NCBI RefSeq assembly: GCF_001039355.2 | Contig: NW_019773625.1 | Coordinates: 1,045,079-1,109,078 of the forward strand | DNA from: Lingula anatina | Taxonomy: Eukaryota; Brachiopoda; Lingulata; Lingulida; Lingulidae | Direction of reading: 5' to 3' | Length of the DNA: 64,000 nt | Shown here: piece after piece, positions 24,281 through 35,761 of the stretch | How positions within the stretch are numbered: the stretch's first letter is position 1 | Layout: every line of letters starts with the position of its first letter | Notes under the pieces: model-generated | What the model was told of the DNA's origin: nothing | Database searches by the model: none | What the model saw: only the letters and a program-made list of their open reading frames with translations | Translations under genes and position numbers: made by a program

Positions 24281-25564
24281 ATGGCCGTCTTGACAGGGAG
24301 GCTGTTTCGCCTGCGTTCCATGGCCACCACGTGCATCGTTCGGCCATTTCGAGTATTCGGTATAACAAATATTATCATCGCCCTTATTGTTGTCATAGGC
24401 CTGCTTGTGTTTCTCCCTTCAAAGAGCACTGACACCGTTTATCGCTTTGTCAAAAGTTACGGGTCAGGAAACAATGAGTTAGAAGAGGAGTTCATACCAA
24501 CTGGGCCCCCGAAAACCATCCTATTTTGGAATGATGACTGGGGCTACATGAAAGATGGCGTGGACGGACTTTTCAAAGAACTGAACTGCCCGGTTAGTAA
24601 CTGTATCATGACGCTAAACCAGAGTAAACTCAACGAGGCAGATGCTGTGCTTTTACATATCTGTCCTCTAGCGAACAAGAAGAACCCAGTTTGGCCAACG
24701 CGAACGAATCCCGACCAAATATGGATATTTTACACCCACGAGAGTCCCTGTTTTAGGGGGTTTGCTGGGAAATGGGAACAGTTATACCCGGAATGGGACA
24801 GTAAAGGTTTTAACTGGACAATGACATACAGAGCCGATTCTGACATTCCGATGTTTTACGGAGACGTGTGGAAAAGGGAGACCCCAACGAATAAGAATTA
24901 CACCGAGGTTGCCTTGAGAGAGAAAAAACTGGCTGTCTGGATATCTAGCCACTGTGAAACATTTGGACAAAGAGAGTACTATATTAAAGAACTAAGAAAA
25001 CACATGCCCTTGGACATATTAGGTGAGTGCGGGGATCCTAATGGTTGTCCCATGGAAAATAGAGGTTATATTGATGACACTTGCATGGACCTGGTTGGCG
25101 AAAATTACAAATTTTTTCTAGCATTCGAAAACAGTTTCAGTTTCGATTACGTCACGGAAAAGTTTTTCAAAACTTTGCGAGGGGACTTTGTTGTTGTAGT
25201 TCGCGGCGCCGCAGACTACACGCGTCTTGGCGCCACACCGGAAATGTACATCAATACCGCCAACTTCTCCCACCCGCGGGATCTCGCCGCATACCTCATG
25301 AAGATCGACAAAGATCCTGCCTTATATGCAAAAATGCTTGAATGGAAAAACTACTACGATGGCACAAGTTATACACCCAGAACACGGCAATCTTGGTGTG
25401 ATTTATGCAAAAAGGTCAACCAGAACCCGATGCCACGGAAGACGTGGACGAACTTTAAGGCGTGGTTCAATGAAAGTGAGTGCCGTAAACCACCAGATCT
25501 TGATTTTGTAACGGAAGAGCTGAAAAACGAGCCAATGAAACCATGGCCACGACCTGCCGCCTAA
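24281..25564 (+). CDS. Alpha-1,3-fucosyltransferase (GT10 family)
   Basis: An intronless frame of 427 residues runs from ATG 24281 to TAA 25562-25564. It is a type II Golgi protein: basic cytosolic tail, one membrane helix at about residues 26-45, stem, then the catalytic domain. GFNWTMTYRADSDIP (from residue 176) is the conserved GT10 FNWT...YR.DSD motif. FFLAFENSFSFDYVTEKFFK (residues 278-297) is the GDP-fucose-binding block with the AFENS and Y.TEK signature. The C-terminal WCDLCKKV is also typical. The family transfers fucose from GDP-fucose to GlcNAc in an alpha-1,3 linkage, making Lewis-type or core-fucosylated glycans. The acceptor cannot be decided here. A second in-frame ATG (residue 14) would still keep the membrane anchor. 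AATAAA at 25891-25896 is a likely poly(A) signal. Confidence 0.93.
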   Translation: MAVLTGRLFRLRSMATTCIVRPFRVFGITNIIIALIVVIGLLVFLPSKSTDTVYRFVKSYGSGNNELEEEFIPTGPPKTILFWNDDWGYMKDGVDGLFKELNCPVSNCIMTLNQSKLNEADAVLLHICPLANKKNPVWPTRTNPDQIWIFYTHESPCFRGFAGKWEQLYPEWDSKGFNWTMTYRADSDIPMFYGDVWKRETPTNKNYTEVALREKKLAVWISSHCETFGQREYYIKELRKHMPLDILGECGDPNGCPMENRGYIDDTCMDLVGENYKFFLAFENSFSFDYVTEKFFKTLRGDFVVVVRGAADYTRLGATPEMYINTANFSHPRDLAAYLMKIDKDPALYAKMLEWKNYYDGTSYTPRTRQSWCDLCKKVNQNPMPRKTWTNFKAWFNESECRKPPDLDFVTEELKNEPMKPWPRPAA

Positions 25565-25890
25565 CATATGTAGACTTACATGCAAATATAAATACATAAT
25601 GTGTTGGATTATATGTGTAGTTGATGTGCTTCAGAACTTTGTAATTACGGTGCCCATGTATATAACTCGAAAAACCTAAACGGAGGGGGGAACGGTCTGA
25701 ATGTAATCAAATATGATCAAGACTCAGATAAATATTTAAATAATCCGTGATTATAAGAGTCAGGTTTGAATATAAAAGAACTGATTTATTGTTTTAAAAG
25801 AAATAAGTGTCTTAGTTGTTTTGTGTCTGAAGCGAGGTACTTTTCAAGTAACCAGAGCTTGCAAACCGCCTTTTATATGTGAAATACATC

Positions 25891-25896
25891 AATAAA
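25891..25896 (+). promoter_or_regulatory. Probable poly(A) signal of the fucosyltransferase gene
   Basis: AATAAA lies about 330 bases after the stop codon, and no closer canonical signal is seen. Confidence 0.45.
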
Positions 25897-25899
25897 TTA

Positions 25900-27496
25900 T
25901 AATTAAACATACTTTTACTTGCGTACTAATCGAGTCCTACTGACTGAGCTAACAGCAACATTTCAGAGGTAAAATATCCCTGATGGTTTTGTGGTTTTAT
26001 CAATCATAAGAATTTCACAACAATTATATATAGAGAGAATAAGATCTTACATGTGTGAGCATGAACGAATACTTAGGAGGAGAAAACGCCAACTATGCGT
26101 TTGCGCCCACTTTTGCACGATATAAATCATAACACCGTCACATCTATTTTACATGGTGTCCGTGTTTTGAGGTTAATTAAAACGTCTTCTTCGTTTACAT
26201 TGTATTATGGTGTACCCACATAGGTTGTCAGCTGCAACAGGTATGTTTGTTCTAAATTCGTAAAGAAATAATGTTTGCATTAGGGATTGCGGTAGATGAA
26301 AAACACATTGGAAGTAGGTCAAAGCGAACCGCAACAACAATTTTCAATTTGGTTTGCGCGGTTCATACATAGTAGATGAGCAATGTTGAAACAGTAGACT
26401 TTCTTAATGACTTAGGGCAGCTGCCCCTTTTTGTAACATTTGTGTTATGCATTATTCGAGGATTAACACGCAAGGTGGTCATTACTGCTGTAAGATACGT
26501 GGTTTTAATTAAGCTGACTTTTTAATGAGCCTTGCAAAAAGGATTATATCAGCATGATTATTACCATGGGCAAACGATCAGTCATTCTTACTTACAGAAT
26601 TTCGATTTATTCGTTAACTCCCCTTTATGATGAAACAATACCAAATGAAAAAAGGAAAAAGTATATAATAACAGTTACATACGGTAAAAGATGGCACAAA
26701 GCTTACAAAACGGATCCTGAGCTGTTTGTGGACTGGCACGCCGAGGGCAACTCAGAGAGGAGGATCCCTAAGCCCCCTTTACACTGGACAGTGTCCTTTC
26801 TGCGTCCCGTTTACTATTATACTTTACTTGCCGACAGTTGACCAATCATTGACCAATCATTGAGCATTCATTATTCAACCAAAGCAATGCTTGTGACTCC
26901 TTTCTAAAACCACAGCGAAGACAGCTTCATGGTCACACAAAGGAAAGGACACCTCCAGTTTAAAGGGGTTTTACTCTACCAGTGATACATGTATTATTCA
27001 CCCCGATATTTACTGGCCAGTGTTGAGGATTTCATTACGGTACCAGCCGGGTCCTCTTTGTAACAAAAAGAGGTTATAGGAGAAATATTTGGGGATACCC
27101 AAAGTCTAAAAGTGAAACCCTTGTCAGATTTTGGGTATTCCCTCAATAGAAATGCTTTGTCTATGGAAATGGAGCCCAGTAGGTTTGAGGGAAATTTTAT
27201 TCAACCAAGGAAGCACACGATCGACTTCCTTGATTCAATGAAAAACAGTGTATCGTTCTTCCTTTAGGACAACGGATTGTAGTCATAAAACGTCCACATT
27301 AATATCTTTTTAAATAAAGTAATTTTAAACAGAGTTTTTTCGAGATTAGCGAGTTATATCTTCTGAACGGTTTCATACCTCGACGCCGATATAAAAAATG
27401 AGGAGAGGAGAAAAGCAGAAAAAACCATCACTTAAGCATATCTTTGGCCTATTTTGATGTTAACACTAGCGTGAGATAATAGTGGAATGTTATTTT
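25900..27496. other. Intergenic DNA, no gene supported
   Basis: AT-rich, with one 95-codon plus-strand frame at 26554-26841 that begins at a non-ATG codon and shows no recognisable domain. A short direct repeat (TTGACCAATCA twice, about 26838-26861) is present. Nothing else is called. Confidence 0.45.
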
Positions 27497-30400
27497 AAAA
27501 TATGTTATATAANGATTTTTTTTTGCCTGGAAAAAAAAACAAAAAAAAAAAAAAAAAAAAAACAACATGAAAATGAGTTACGCACTGCACTGAAATGCTC
27601 TTAACACGTCACATCTCTATATCTTGGTGCTCATTTTCAAATGCCATTGCGTACCGGTCGGTAAGAATTTTGTCACACACGATCATTAAACATCTATGTT
27701 TCGAGAAAAGGGATAAAAAATACAAGTTCAAGAACAAGTTCACTTATGTTTTAAATTTCTATTTTTTTCAGAGTGGTTTCTTTGGTTGGTTCTTTATGAA
27801 ATGTTTTCTTTGCTAAGGTGGCTGTATGGTCCCTTTTGGAGAAAAAAACTGACCTCTATACCTGTAAAGGTTTACTTCCTTATTCATATTTCCATTTATT
27901 AAACCCCTAACCAATGTATATTCACCAGCTCCCTCTGAGATCTTAGATGCAGACTGTACGCAGAAATGAAATATAATCACGTAACATAATTGATCTATAA
28001 GTTCCCAAAAGAAAATTGCTCAAGTAGCTCCATCGTGTAGTCACCGGAAAAGAAAAGTTGGACAATTGATAAAAGACCTGAGGTAGTTGATATAAGGCTG
28101 ACTGTTTTTAAAGGTTGTTAAGATGAATGAGGTGATTATAGCTAATTAACGAGTGGAATTAACGATTGAGAAACGAAACAGATGTGAGAGATGTATGGCG
28201 ACAAAACGAAGAAACACGCATGGGCTCCGTAACTCGAAAGCATCGCGAATTGCGAATAGCGATATCACCTTTAATTTCGAGGCTATTACATGGGGCAAGT
28301 ATGGGCGAGTTATGGCGTCGAGACGCTTGCGCTCGGTCGCAATGCGCGATGCTTTCGAGTTACGGGGCCCTGGCCAATCATAATAAACATCATCACGGTT
28401 GTCTAAGAAAAGCGCACAGTTTTCATAGTTTTAATTTCTTGTTTGTTTTACGAAATATTACCCTTATTAAATGACGAAAGCGACGTCGTTCTCATTTGCA
28501 AACAAATATTTTAACTTTTTCATCGAAATCGTGTTTCCCTTTTAAGTAAAAAAAGAAAAAATAATAATAATATTTCACTGTGTCAAAAAAAAAAAAAAAA
28601 AATCAAAACGCAGCTGTTTTTTCAAACTTCCATAAAAATTCAATAAAATAGCAGGACCTTATGGCAAAGATACGTGTGATGTATTCCCTCTGTGGCCTTT
28701 TCTTTGAAAGAGGGAAAAAAGAAAGTTAAGGCTCAAACGTAATATGACGTGTGATCCCTATGTCAAAAGCAATGCTGAAACTTATTTCAGTTGATGATAC
28801 ACCAAAACGAAAGAGAAGACCCTTTTTTGCACCAAATCTTACTTGATCATGGGCAAATGTGTTAAAATGCCAACGCCTAATCCTTCCATGCATCCCGCCG
28901 TCTAGATTCCAACATAGACATATCATATTATATGTCATCGTGACATTAGTATAAATATAGGTATAACTATTATCATCATGTATCCTCACCGGATATAGAA
29001 GATGCGTGTTAATGATCAATTAAATCACATACGTGCCAGGAAATTGTTTTATACATGACGTCCATCTGACGTCAATTCAAAGTATTTGGACATACATGCA
29101 TTTATGTATTTATATATAAACGTACCGCAGTCATGATGTGATAAATGCCATTTATTTCAATTCGATGAAACTTGGCACTTAGCGATTCAAACGTTTGACT
29201 CATTTACTATTGTAATATCAACGTGGTGCTAATGAGAAAAACTGAAGTCCAAAATTGCCGGAATGTTTACTTTTGCTGTGTTATATTTTATTCCATTGTT
29301 TGTCCATGCGATGAAGAACTTTGAATTTTCTGATACCTATAATAACGATAGAATAGATGGAAATGACTTGTTTTCGAGCAAGCTGCTTGTAAATTCATGG
29401 TACGAATATACATCATGCAACTTACATTTTATAGGCCGACCACAAGAGATTTTGAAGCACCGAGTTTACACTCAATACTAGAAAGGTTTCTTGCTATTGC
29501 TTGCATACGTCTTCATTAAATCCTCCGTCGCCTCTGATCATTCGTATGCTTGATGAAGATGGACATCGTCATTACCTCAAATCTGGACGACTTTGAGGAG
29601 AAAAGAAAATTTAGTGTGTGACATTACTCAAAGATGCATTAAAATTAACTTGGAATCGATACAAGTTGCGATACGATGTGAGCACAGTCGATGTAGACAA
29701 ACTGTTTGACACGTATTCCATGATTCGCCAATATGAGACGCCGTTCGTTATGTTTTTGACAAAATCCTTTTAGTTCCATGTTCGATATTCATACAATCTC
29801 TCTGAAGTCCCTGTCGTCTCTTATTGTGATGACCTTGACCTCGTTTCCCTTGACCCTCAGTCTCCAAGTTAAATATTAAATCTTTTGGCAATTTTCTGTC
29901 TTATTGTTCCAAGCTGCCCTATAAGCATAAGTAGAAGTTGAGCAAAATGCATTTACTTTTTATGGATGCACATTTATGTCTAAAGTGAAAACTATGATAA
30001 CTCAATGTACAATTCATTTGCATGTCAAAAACATTCTTGTTAATTTTACAAGATTCTCCTTAAACTACCCCATTTGTTAAAATCTGTTACTGTTTTAAAT
30101 TATAATGTGACAAGAGCACCCTCCTTCCCTTCGTTCACCGCCTGAGAAAATGCCACTCCTTCAAATTCTACTGAGTGGCAAATTTGGTTCCTCTTCCCCT
30201 TTGGAAACCCATGAAAGATGTGCTTATATACAAAATCAGATTTGTTGCACGTCTACCTTTAAATTCGTTTTAAACAAATTTCGGGCGGCCACCGCCTGCC
30301 TCCGCAGAGACACCACACAAAAAGGGTTTCACGGGCAGTATACGAGCACCATACGGACATTACGTGGTAAATGTAATCAAGGCTTAACTTATGGAATTTA

Positions 30401-31200
30401 TAATTAGCTGCAACTTTCTTGCTTTAAAACAGGCATAATTTTTCAGTTGTTTGGACTACTACTAACCTGCTTTGGGACAAAGTAGACTAGAATTTCAGTT
30501 TTTGCAGTTCCGACCAATTTTCGGTCTCATATTTGTTTGTGAAACCATTCCCATGCTATAAAACAGTAATGTGAAGGTTAGCTTACTTATAGTTCTTGGG
30601 GATGGAAAGTTTGAAGAGAGACAGAAAGGATGATATCTTTTATAGAAACTACGTAAGAGATCACTGTAATAATTACAAGGTACTAGTATACTGGTGTAGC
30701 AAGATCTCTGGTGAGAAATATAATAATAATCATAGGACAAATAATAATATAATATTTGAAGACAACAGGAATTTGTCCCTGTTAGAATTAACCAAAACCA
30801 GATCATCGTGACGTGACCATGTCCAATAAATGAGTTGAACTCCTGGGAGTAGTGTACCTCGGTTTACATAAGAGTTATTATTCGCAGCAAAGATAATTCA
30901 TCATACACCAGTTCATCATACAAGATCAATACATGTCGTTCCCTAAGCTATTCTTGCACTCGGAAATGAAACAAGCTAAATAGCATCATCATCGGTGACA
31001 TTACAAAACCGTTGTGCATAACTTGACGGTGATGATGTAATTAGTGAGAGACACTTTTCTCACGACACAGAAATAAATGCGATACAACTGTAACACGGGT
31101 TTTGGAGAGCAAATTTTGGCCCACTCTCACAATTATGGAACAAAAGAAAAGGCTTCAATATTAAGATTCAGCAACACTAAATTTGATGTTGACTACCTAG
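27497..31200. repeat. Near-identical 3.7-kb block, copy A (bounded by Ns at 27513 and 31201)
   Basis: Everything from about 27560 to 31200 is repeated in order at 31240-34850 with scattered substitutions and small indels. For example, copy A has about 24 extra bases at 30118-30146 and 3 extra bases near 28490. The 16 bases before the N at 27513 (AAAATATGTTATATAA) also begin copy B right after the N at 31201. Copy A therefore sits as an insert between two contig pieces that join directly to each other. This is the pattern of an alternative haplotype placed in tandem. Confidence 0.9.
28222..28370. mobile_element. 149-bp inverted-repeat element (MITE-like), copy A
   Basis: The left end GGGCTCCGTAACTCGAAAGC... 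and the right end are reverse complements over about 25 bases (28222-28247 and 28345-28370) with one mismatch. The inner bases extend the similarity (GAATTGCGA / TCGCAATGC). Terminal inverted repeats around a short non-coding core fit a MITE. No clear target-site duplication was seen. Confidence 0.55.
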
Positions 31201-31201
31201 N

Positions 31202-34200
31202 AAAATATGTTATATAAAACAAAACAAAACAAAAAAAACATGAAAATGAGTTACGCACTGCACTTAAATGCTCTTAACACGTCACATCTCTATATCTTGG
31301 TGCTCATTTTCAAATGCCATTGCGTACCGGTCGGTAAGAATTTTGTCACACACGATCATTAAACATCTATGTTTCGAGAAAAGGGATAAAAATACAAGTT
31401 CAAGAACAAGTTCACTTATGTTTTAAATTTCTATTTTTTTCAGAGTGGTTTCTTTGGTTGGTTCTTTATGAAATGTTTTCTTTGCTAAGGTGGCTGTATG
31501 GTCCCTTTTGGAGAAAAAAACTGACCTGTATACCTGTAAAGGTTTATTTCCTTATTCATATTTCCATTTATTAAACCCTTAACCAATGTATATTCACCAG
31601 CTCCCTCTGAGATCTTAGATGCAGACTGTACGCAGAAATGAAATATAATCACGTAACATAATTGATCTATAAGTTCCCAAAAGAAAATTGCTCAAGTAGC
31701 TCCATCGTGTAGTCACCGGAAAAGAAAAGTTGGACAAATGATAAAAGACCTGAGGTAGTTGATATAAGGCTGACTGTTTTTAGAGGTTGTTAAGATGAAT
31801 GAGGTGATTATAGCTAATTAACGAGTGGAATTAACGATTGAGAAACGAAACAGATGTGAGAGATGTATGGCGACAAAACGAAGAAACACGCATGGGCTCC
31901 GTAACTCGAAAGCATCGCTAATTGCGAATAGCGATATCACCTTTTATTTCGAGGCTATTATATGGGGCAAGTATGGGCGAGTTATGGCGTCGAGACGCTT
32001 GCGCTCGGTCGCAATGCGCGATGCTTTCGAGTTACGGGGCCCTGGCCAATCATAATAAACATCATCACGGTTGTCTAAGAAAAGCGCACAGTTTTCATAG
32101 TTTTAATTTCTTGTTTGTTTTACGAAATATTACCCTTATTAAATTACGAAAGCGACGTCCTCATTTGCAAACAAATATTTTAACTTTTTCATTGAAATCG
32201 TGTTTCCCTTTTAAGTAAAAAAAGAAAAAATAATAATAATTTCACTGTGTCAAAAAAAAAAAAAAAAAAAAAAAAATCAAAACGCAGCTGTTTTTTCAAA
32301 CTTCCATAAAAATTCAATAAAATAGCAGGACCTTATGGCAAAGATACGTGTGATGTATTCCCTCTGTGGCCTTTTCTTTGAAAGAGGGAAAAAAGAAAGT
32401 TAAGGCTCAAACGTAATATGACGTGTGATCCCTATGTCAAAAGCAATGCTGAAACTTATTTCAGTTGGTGATACACCAAAACGAAAGAGAAGACCCTTTT
32501 TTGCACCAAATCTTACTTGAGCATGGGCAAATGTGTTAAAATGCCAACGCCTAATCCTTCCATGCATCCCGCCGTCTAGATTCCAACATAGACATATCAT
32601 GTTATATGTCATCGTGACATTAGTATAAATATAGGTATAACTATTATCATCATGTATCCTCACCGGATATAGAAGATGCGTGTTAATGATCAATTAAATC
32701 ACATACGTGCTAGGAAATTGTTTTATACATGACGTCCATCTGACGTCAATTCAAAGTATTTGGACATACATGCATTTATGTATTTATATATAAACGTACC
32801 GCAGTCATGATGTGATAAATGCCATTTATTTCAATTCGATGAAACTTGGCACTTAGCGATTCAAACGTTTGACTCATTTACCATTGTAATATCAACGTGG
32901 TGCTAATGAGAAAAACTGAAGTCCAAAATTGCCGGAATGTTTACTTTTGCTGTGTTATATTTTATTCCGTTGTTTGTCCATGCGATGAAGAACTTTGAAA
33001 TTTTTGAAACCTATAATAACGATAGAATAGATGGAAATGACTTGTTTTCGAGCAAGCTGCTTGTAAATTCAGGGTACGAATATACATCATGCAACTTACA
33101 TTTTATAGGCCGACCACAAGAGATTTTGAAGCACCGAGTTTACACTCAATACTAGAAAGGTTTCTTGCTATTGCTTGCATACGTCTTCATTAAATCCTCC
33201 GTCGCCTCTGATCATTCGTATGCTTGATGAAGATGGACATCGTCATTACCTCAAATCTGGACGACTTTGAGGAGAAAAGAAAATTTAGTGTGTGACATTA
33301 CTCAAAGATGCATTTAAATTAACTTGGAATCGATACAAGTTGCGATACGATGTGAGCACAGTCGATGTAGACGAACTGTTTGACACGTATTCCATGATTC
33401 GCCAATATGAGACGCCGTTCGTTATGTTTTTGACAAAATCCTTTTAGTTCCATGTTCGATATTCATACAATCTCTCTGAAGTCCCTGTCGTCTCTTATTG
33501 TGATGACCTTGACCTCGTTTCCCTTGACCCTCAGTCTCCAAGTTAAATATGAAATCTTTTGGCAATTTTTTCTGTCTTATTGTTCCAAGCTGCCCTATAA
33601 ACATACGTAGAAGTTGAGCAAAATGCATTTAACTTTTTATGGATGCACATTTATGTCTAAAGTGAAAACTATGGTAACTCAATGTACAATTCATTTGCAT
33701 GTCAAAAACATTCTTGTTAATTTTACAAGATTCGCCTTAAACTACCCAATTTGTAAAAATCTGTTTCTGTTTTAAGTTATAATGTGACAAGAGCTTGAGA
33801 AAATGCCACTCCTTCAAATTTTACTGAGTGGCAAATTTGGTTCCTCTTCCCCTTTGGAAACCCATGAAAGATGTGCTTATATACAAAATCAGATTTGTTG
33901 TACGTCTACCTTTACATTCGTTTTAAACAAATTTCGGGCGGCCACCGCCTGCCTCCGCAGAGACACCACACAAAAAGGGTTTCACGGGCAGTATACAAGC
34001 ACCATACGGACATCACGTGGCAAATGTAGTCAAGGCTTAACTTATGGAATTTATAATTAGCTGCAACTTTCTTGCTTCAAAACAGGTATAATTTTTCAGT
34101 TGTTTGGACTACTACTAACCTGCTTTGGGACAAAGTAGACTAGAATTTCAGTTTTTGCAGTTCCGACCAATTTTCGGTCTCATATTTGTTTGTGAAACCA

Positions 34201-34850
34201 TTCCTATGCTATAAAACAGTAAAGTGAAGGTTAGCCTACTTATAGTTCTTGGGGATGGAAAGTTTGAAGAGAGACAGAAAGGATGATATCTTTTATAGAA
34301 ACTACGTAAGAGATCACTGTAATAATTACAAGGTACTAGTATACTGGTGTAGCAAGATCTCTGGTGAGAAATATAATAATAATCATAGGACAAATAATAA
34401 TATAATATTTGAAGACAACAGGAATTTGTCCCTGTTAGAATTAACCAAAACCAGATCATCGTGACGTGACCATGTCCAATAAATGAGTTGAACTCCTGGG
34501 AGTAGTGTACCTCGGTTTACATAAGAGTTATTATTCGCAGCAAAGATAATTCATCATACACCAGTTCATCATACAAGATCAATATATGTCGTTCCCTAAG
34601 CTATTCTTGCACTCGGAAATGAAACAAGCTAAATAGCATCATCATTGGTGACATTACAAAACCGTTGTGCATAACTTGACGGTGATGATGTAATTAGTGA
34701 GAGACACTTTTCTCACGACACAGAAATAAATGCGATACAACTGTAACACGGGTTTTGGAGAGCAAATTTTGGCCCACTCTCACAATTATGGAACAAAAGA
34801 AAAGGCTGCAATATTAAGATTCAGCAACACTAAATTTGATGTTGACTACC
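31202..34850. repeat. Near-identical 3.65-kb block, copy B
   Basis: Second copy of the preceding block. It ends at GTTGACTACC (34841-34850) and continues into unique sequence, whereas copy A stops at an N. Paired open frames (28726-29019 and 32400-32693 minus; 29263-29481 and 32937-33155 plus) exist in both copies, but they have no recognised domain. Confidence 0.9.
31894..32042. mobile_element. 149-bp inverted-repeat element (MITE-like), copy B
   Basis: This is the same element in the second copy of the duplicated block, with a few substitutions (CGCTAATTG for CGCGAATTG). It shares its flanks with copy A, so it is not an independent insertion. Confidence 0.55.
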
Positions 34851-35712
34851 AAGCGTTCAAGTCCCAATTCTAAATGGGGTAAGAGAGGACCAATTTTTGG
34901 TATAGAAGTTCTTTTGTACGGATGGCTCTAGTCTTGGATTATTATGATTTTCATTTTTTTGTTGACTATCATTATCTTCATTTCAAAACAAACGAGCCAT
35001 CATATTGTCATATAAGTGGTGAACACCGATCAATAAATTATAAAGGCTATTGCACTCTTCATAAGATGCTGTTGGGTAGAATTTGTAACACGAAAAGATC
35101 CTCTGTTGATGGAAATAATATTGAGTGAATAAAATAAAATTTTAAGCAACCATTCATGCTAATTGAAAGCAGTTTCACTTTCTAGCACATGACAGTATTG
35201 CCTTTGGTTAAAAATTGAACTATATAGCTTTTATCGACACTTTTGCACGATAAAATATTGGCGCTTTAATAGTATATTTCAAATACAAATGCCGACCCCT
35301 ATAGCTACCAGCTGTTTGAACGGGGCTTATTTGCTGAAACACAGCTTGGTACCGAAGGCAATGTATTTCTGCAAGTGATTCTATATACACTTTGATTTTT
35401 TTGTTTGTTCGTTTTAGTGCAGCGACTGCCACTTTTCAAGTACATGTAATCGTATTTTCATCGATTTGTTCTTGGATCTAGCCCCATGGTGTCATGAAAG
35501 GCTCGCTATCACCGAAACACAAACGTTTCCCGCGAGAGAGCTCTGACGATGGTGCAGGATGTTACGAACCATGTAGCTATCTTGGAAAAGTCGCCTCAAA
35601 CGAAAAGAGATTGCCAATAGCACAATAAGGTGTAGAAGAGAAATGCTACATAATGAATGGTGTATCTGTGTTTTGGAAATTAATGTGGACTAAACGTTCC
35701 AATGCCGCCAAT
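34851..35712. other. Intergenic DNA between the duplicated block and the GoLoco gene's 3' side
   Basis: One 68-codon plus frame (34922-35128) and a 70-codon minus frame are present. Neither has a recognisable domain or splice support, and no gene is called. Confidence 0.45.
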
Positions 35713-35713
35713 T

Positions 35714-35754
<41 letters not shown>

Positions 35755-35761
35755 TGTGAGA
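35713..35761. repeat. (AG)n microsatellite
   Basis: About 22 AG units with a few interruptions. Confidence 0.95.

Noticed and set aside
28726-33155. ORFs present in duplicate (97-codon minus and 72-codon plus frames) as a possible conserved gene pair
   Set aside because: The two copies are haplotypes of one locus, so their similarity is not evidence of selection, and no domain was recognised.
34851-34880. GTTCAAGTCCC as a tRNA B-box
   Set aside because: There is no A-box or cloverleaf-compatible sequence at the right distance upstream.
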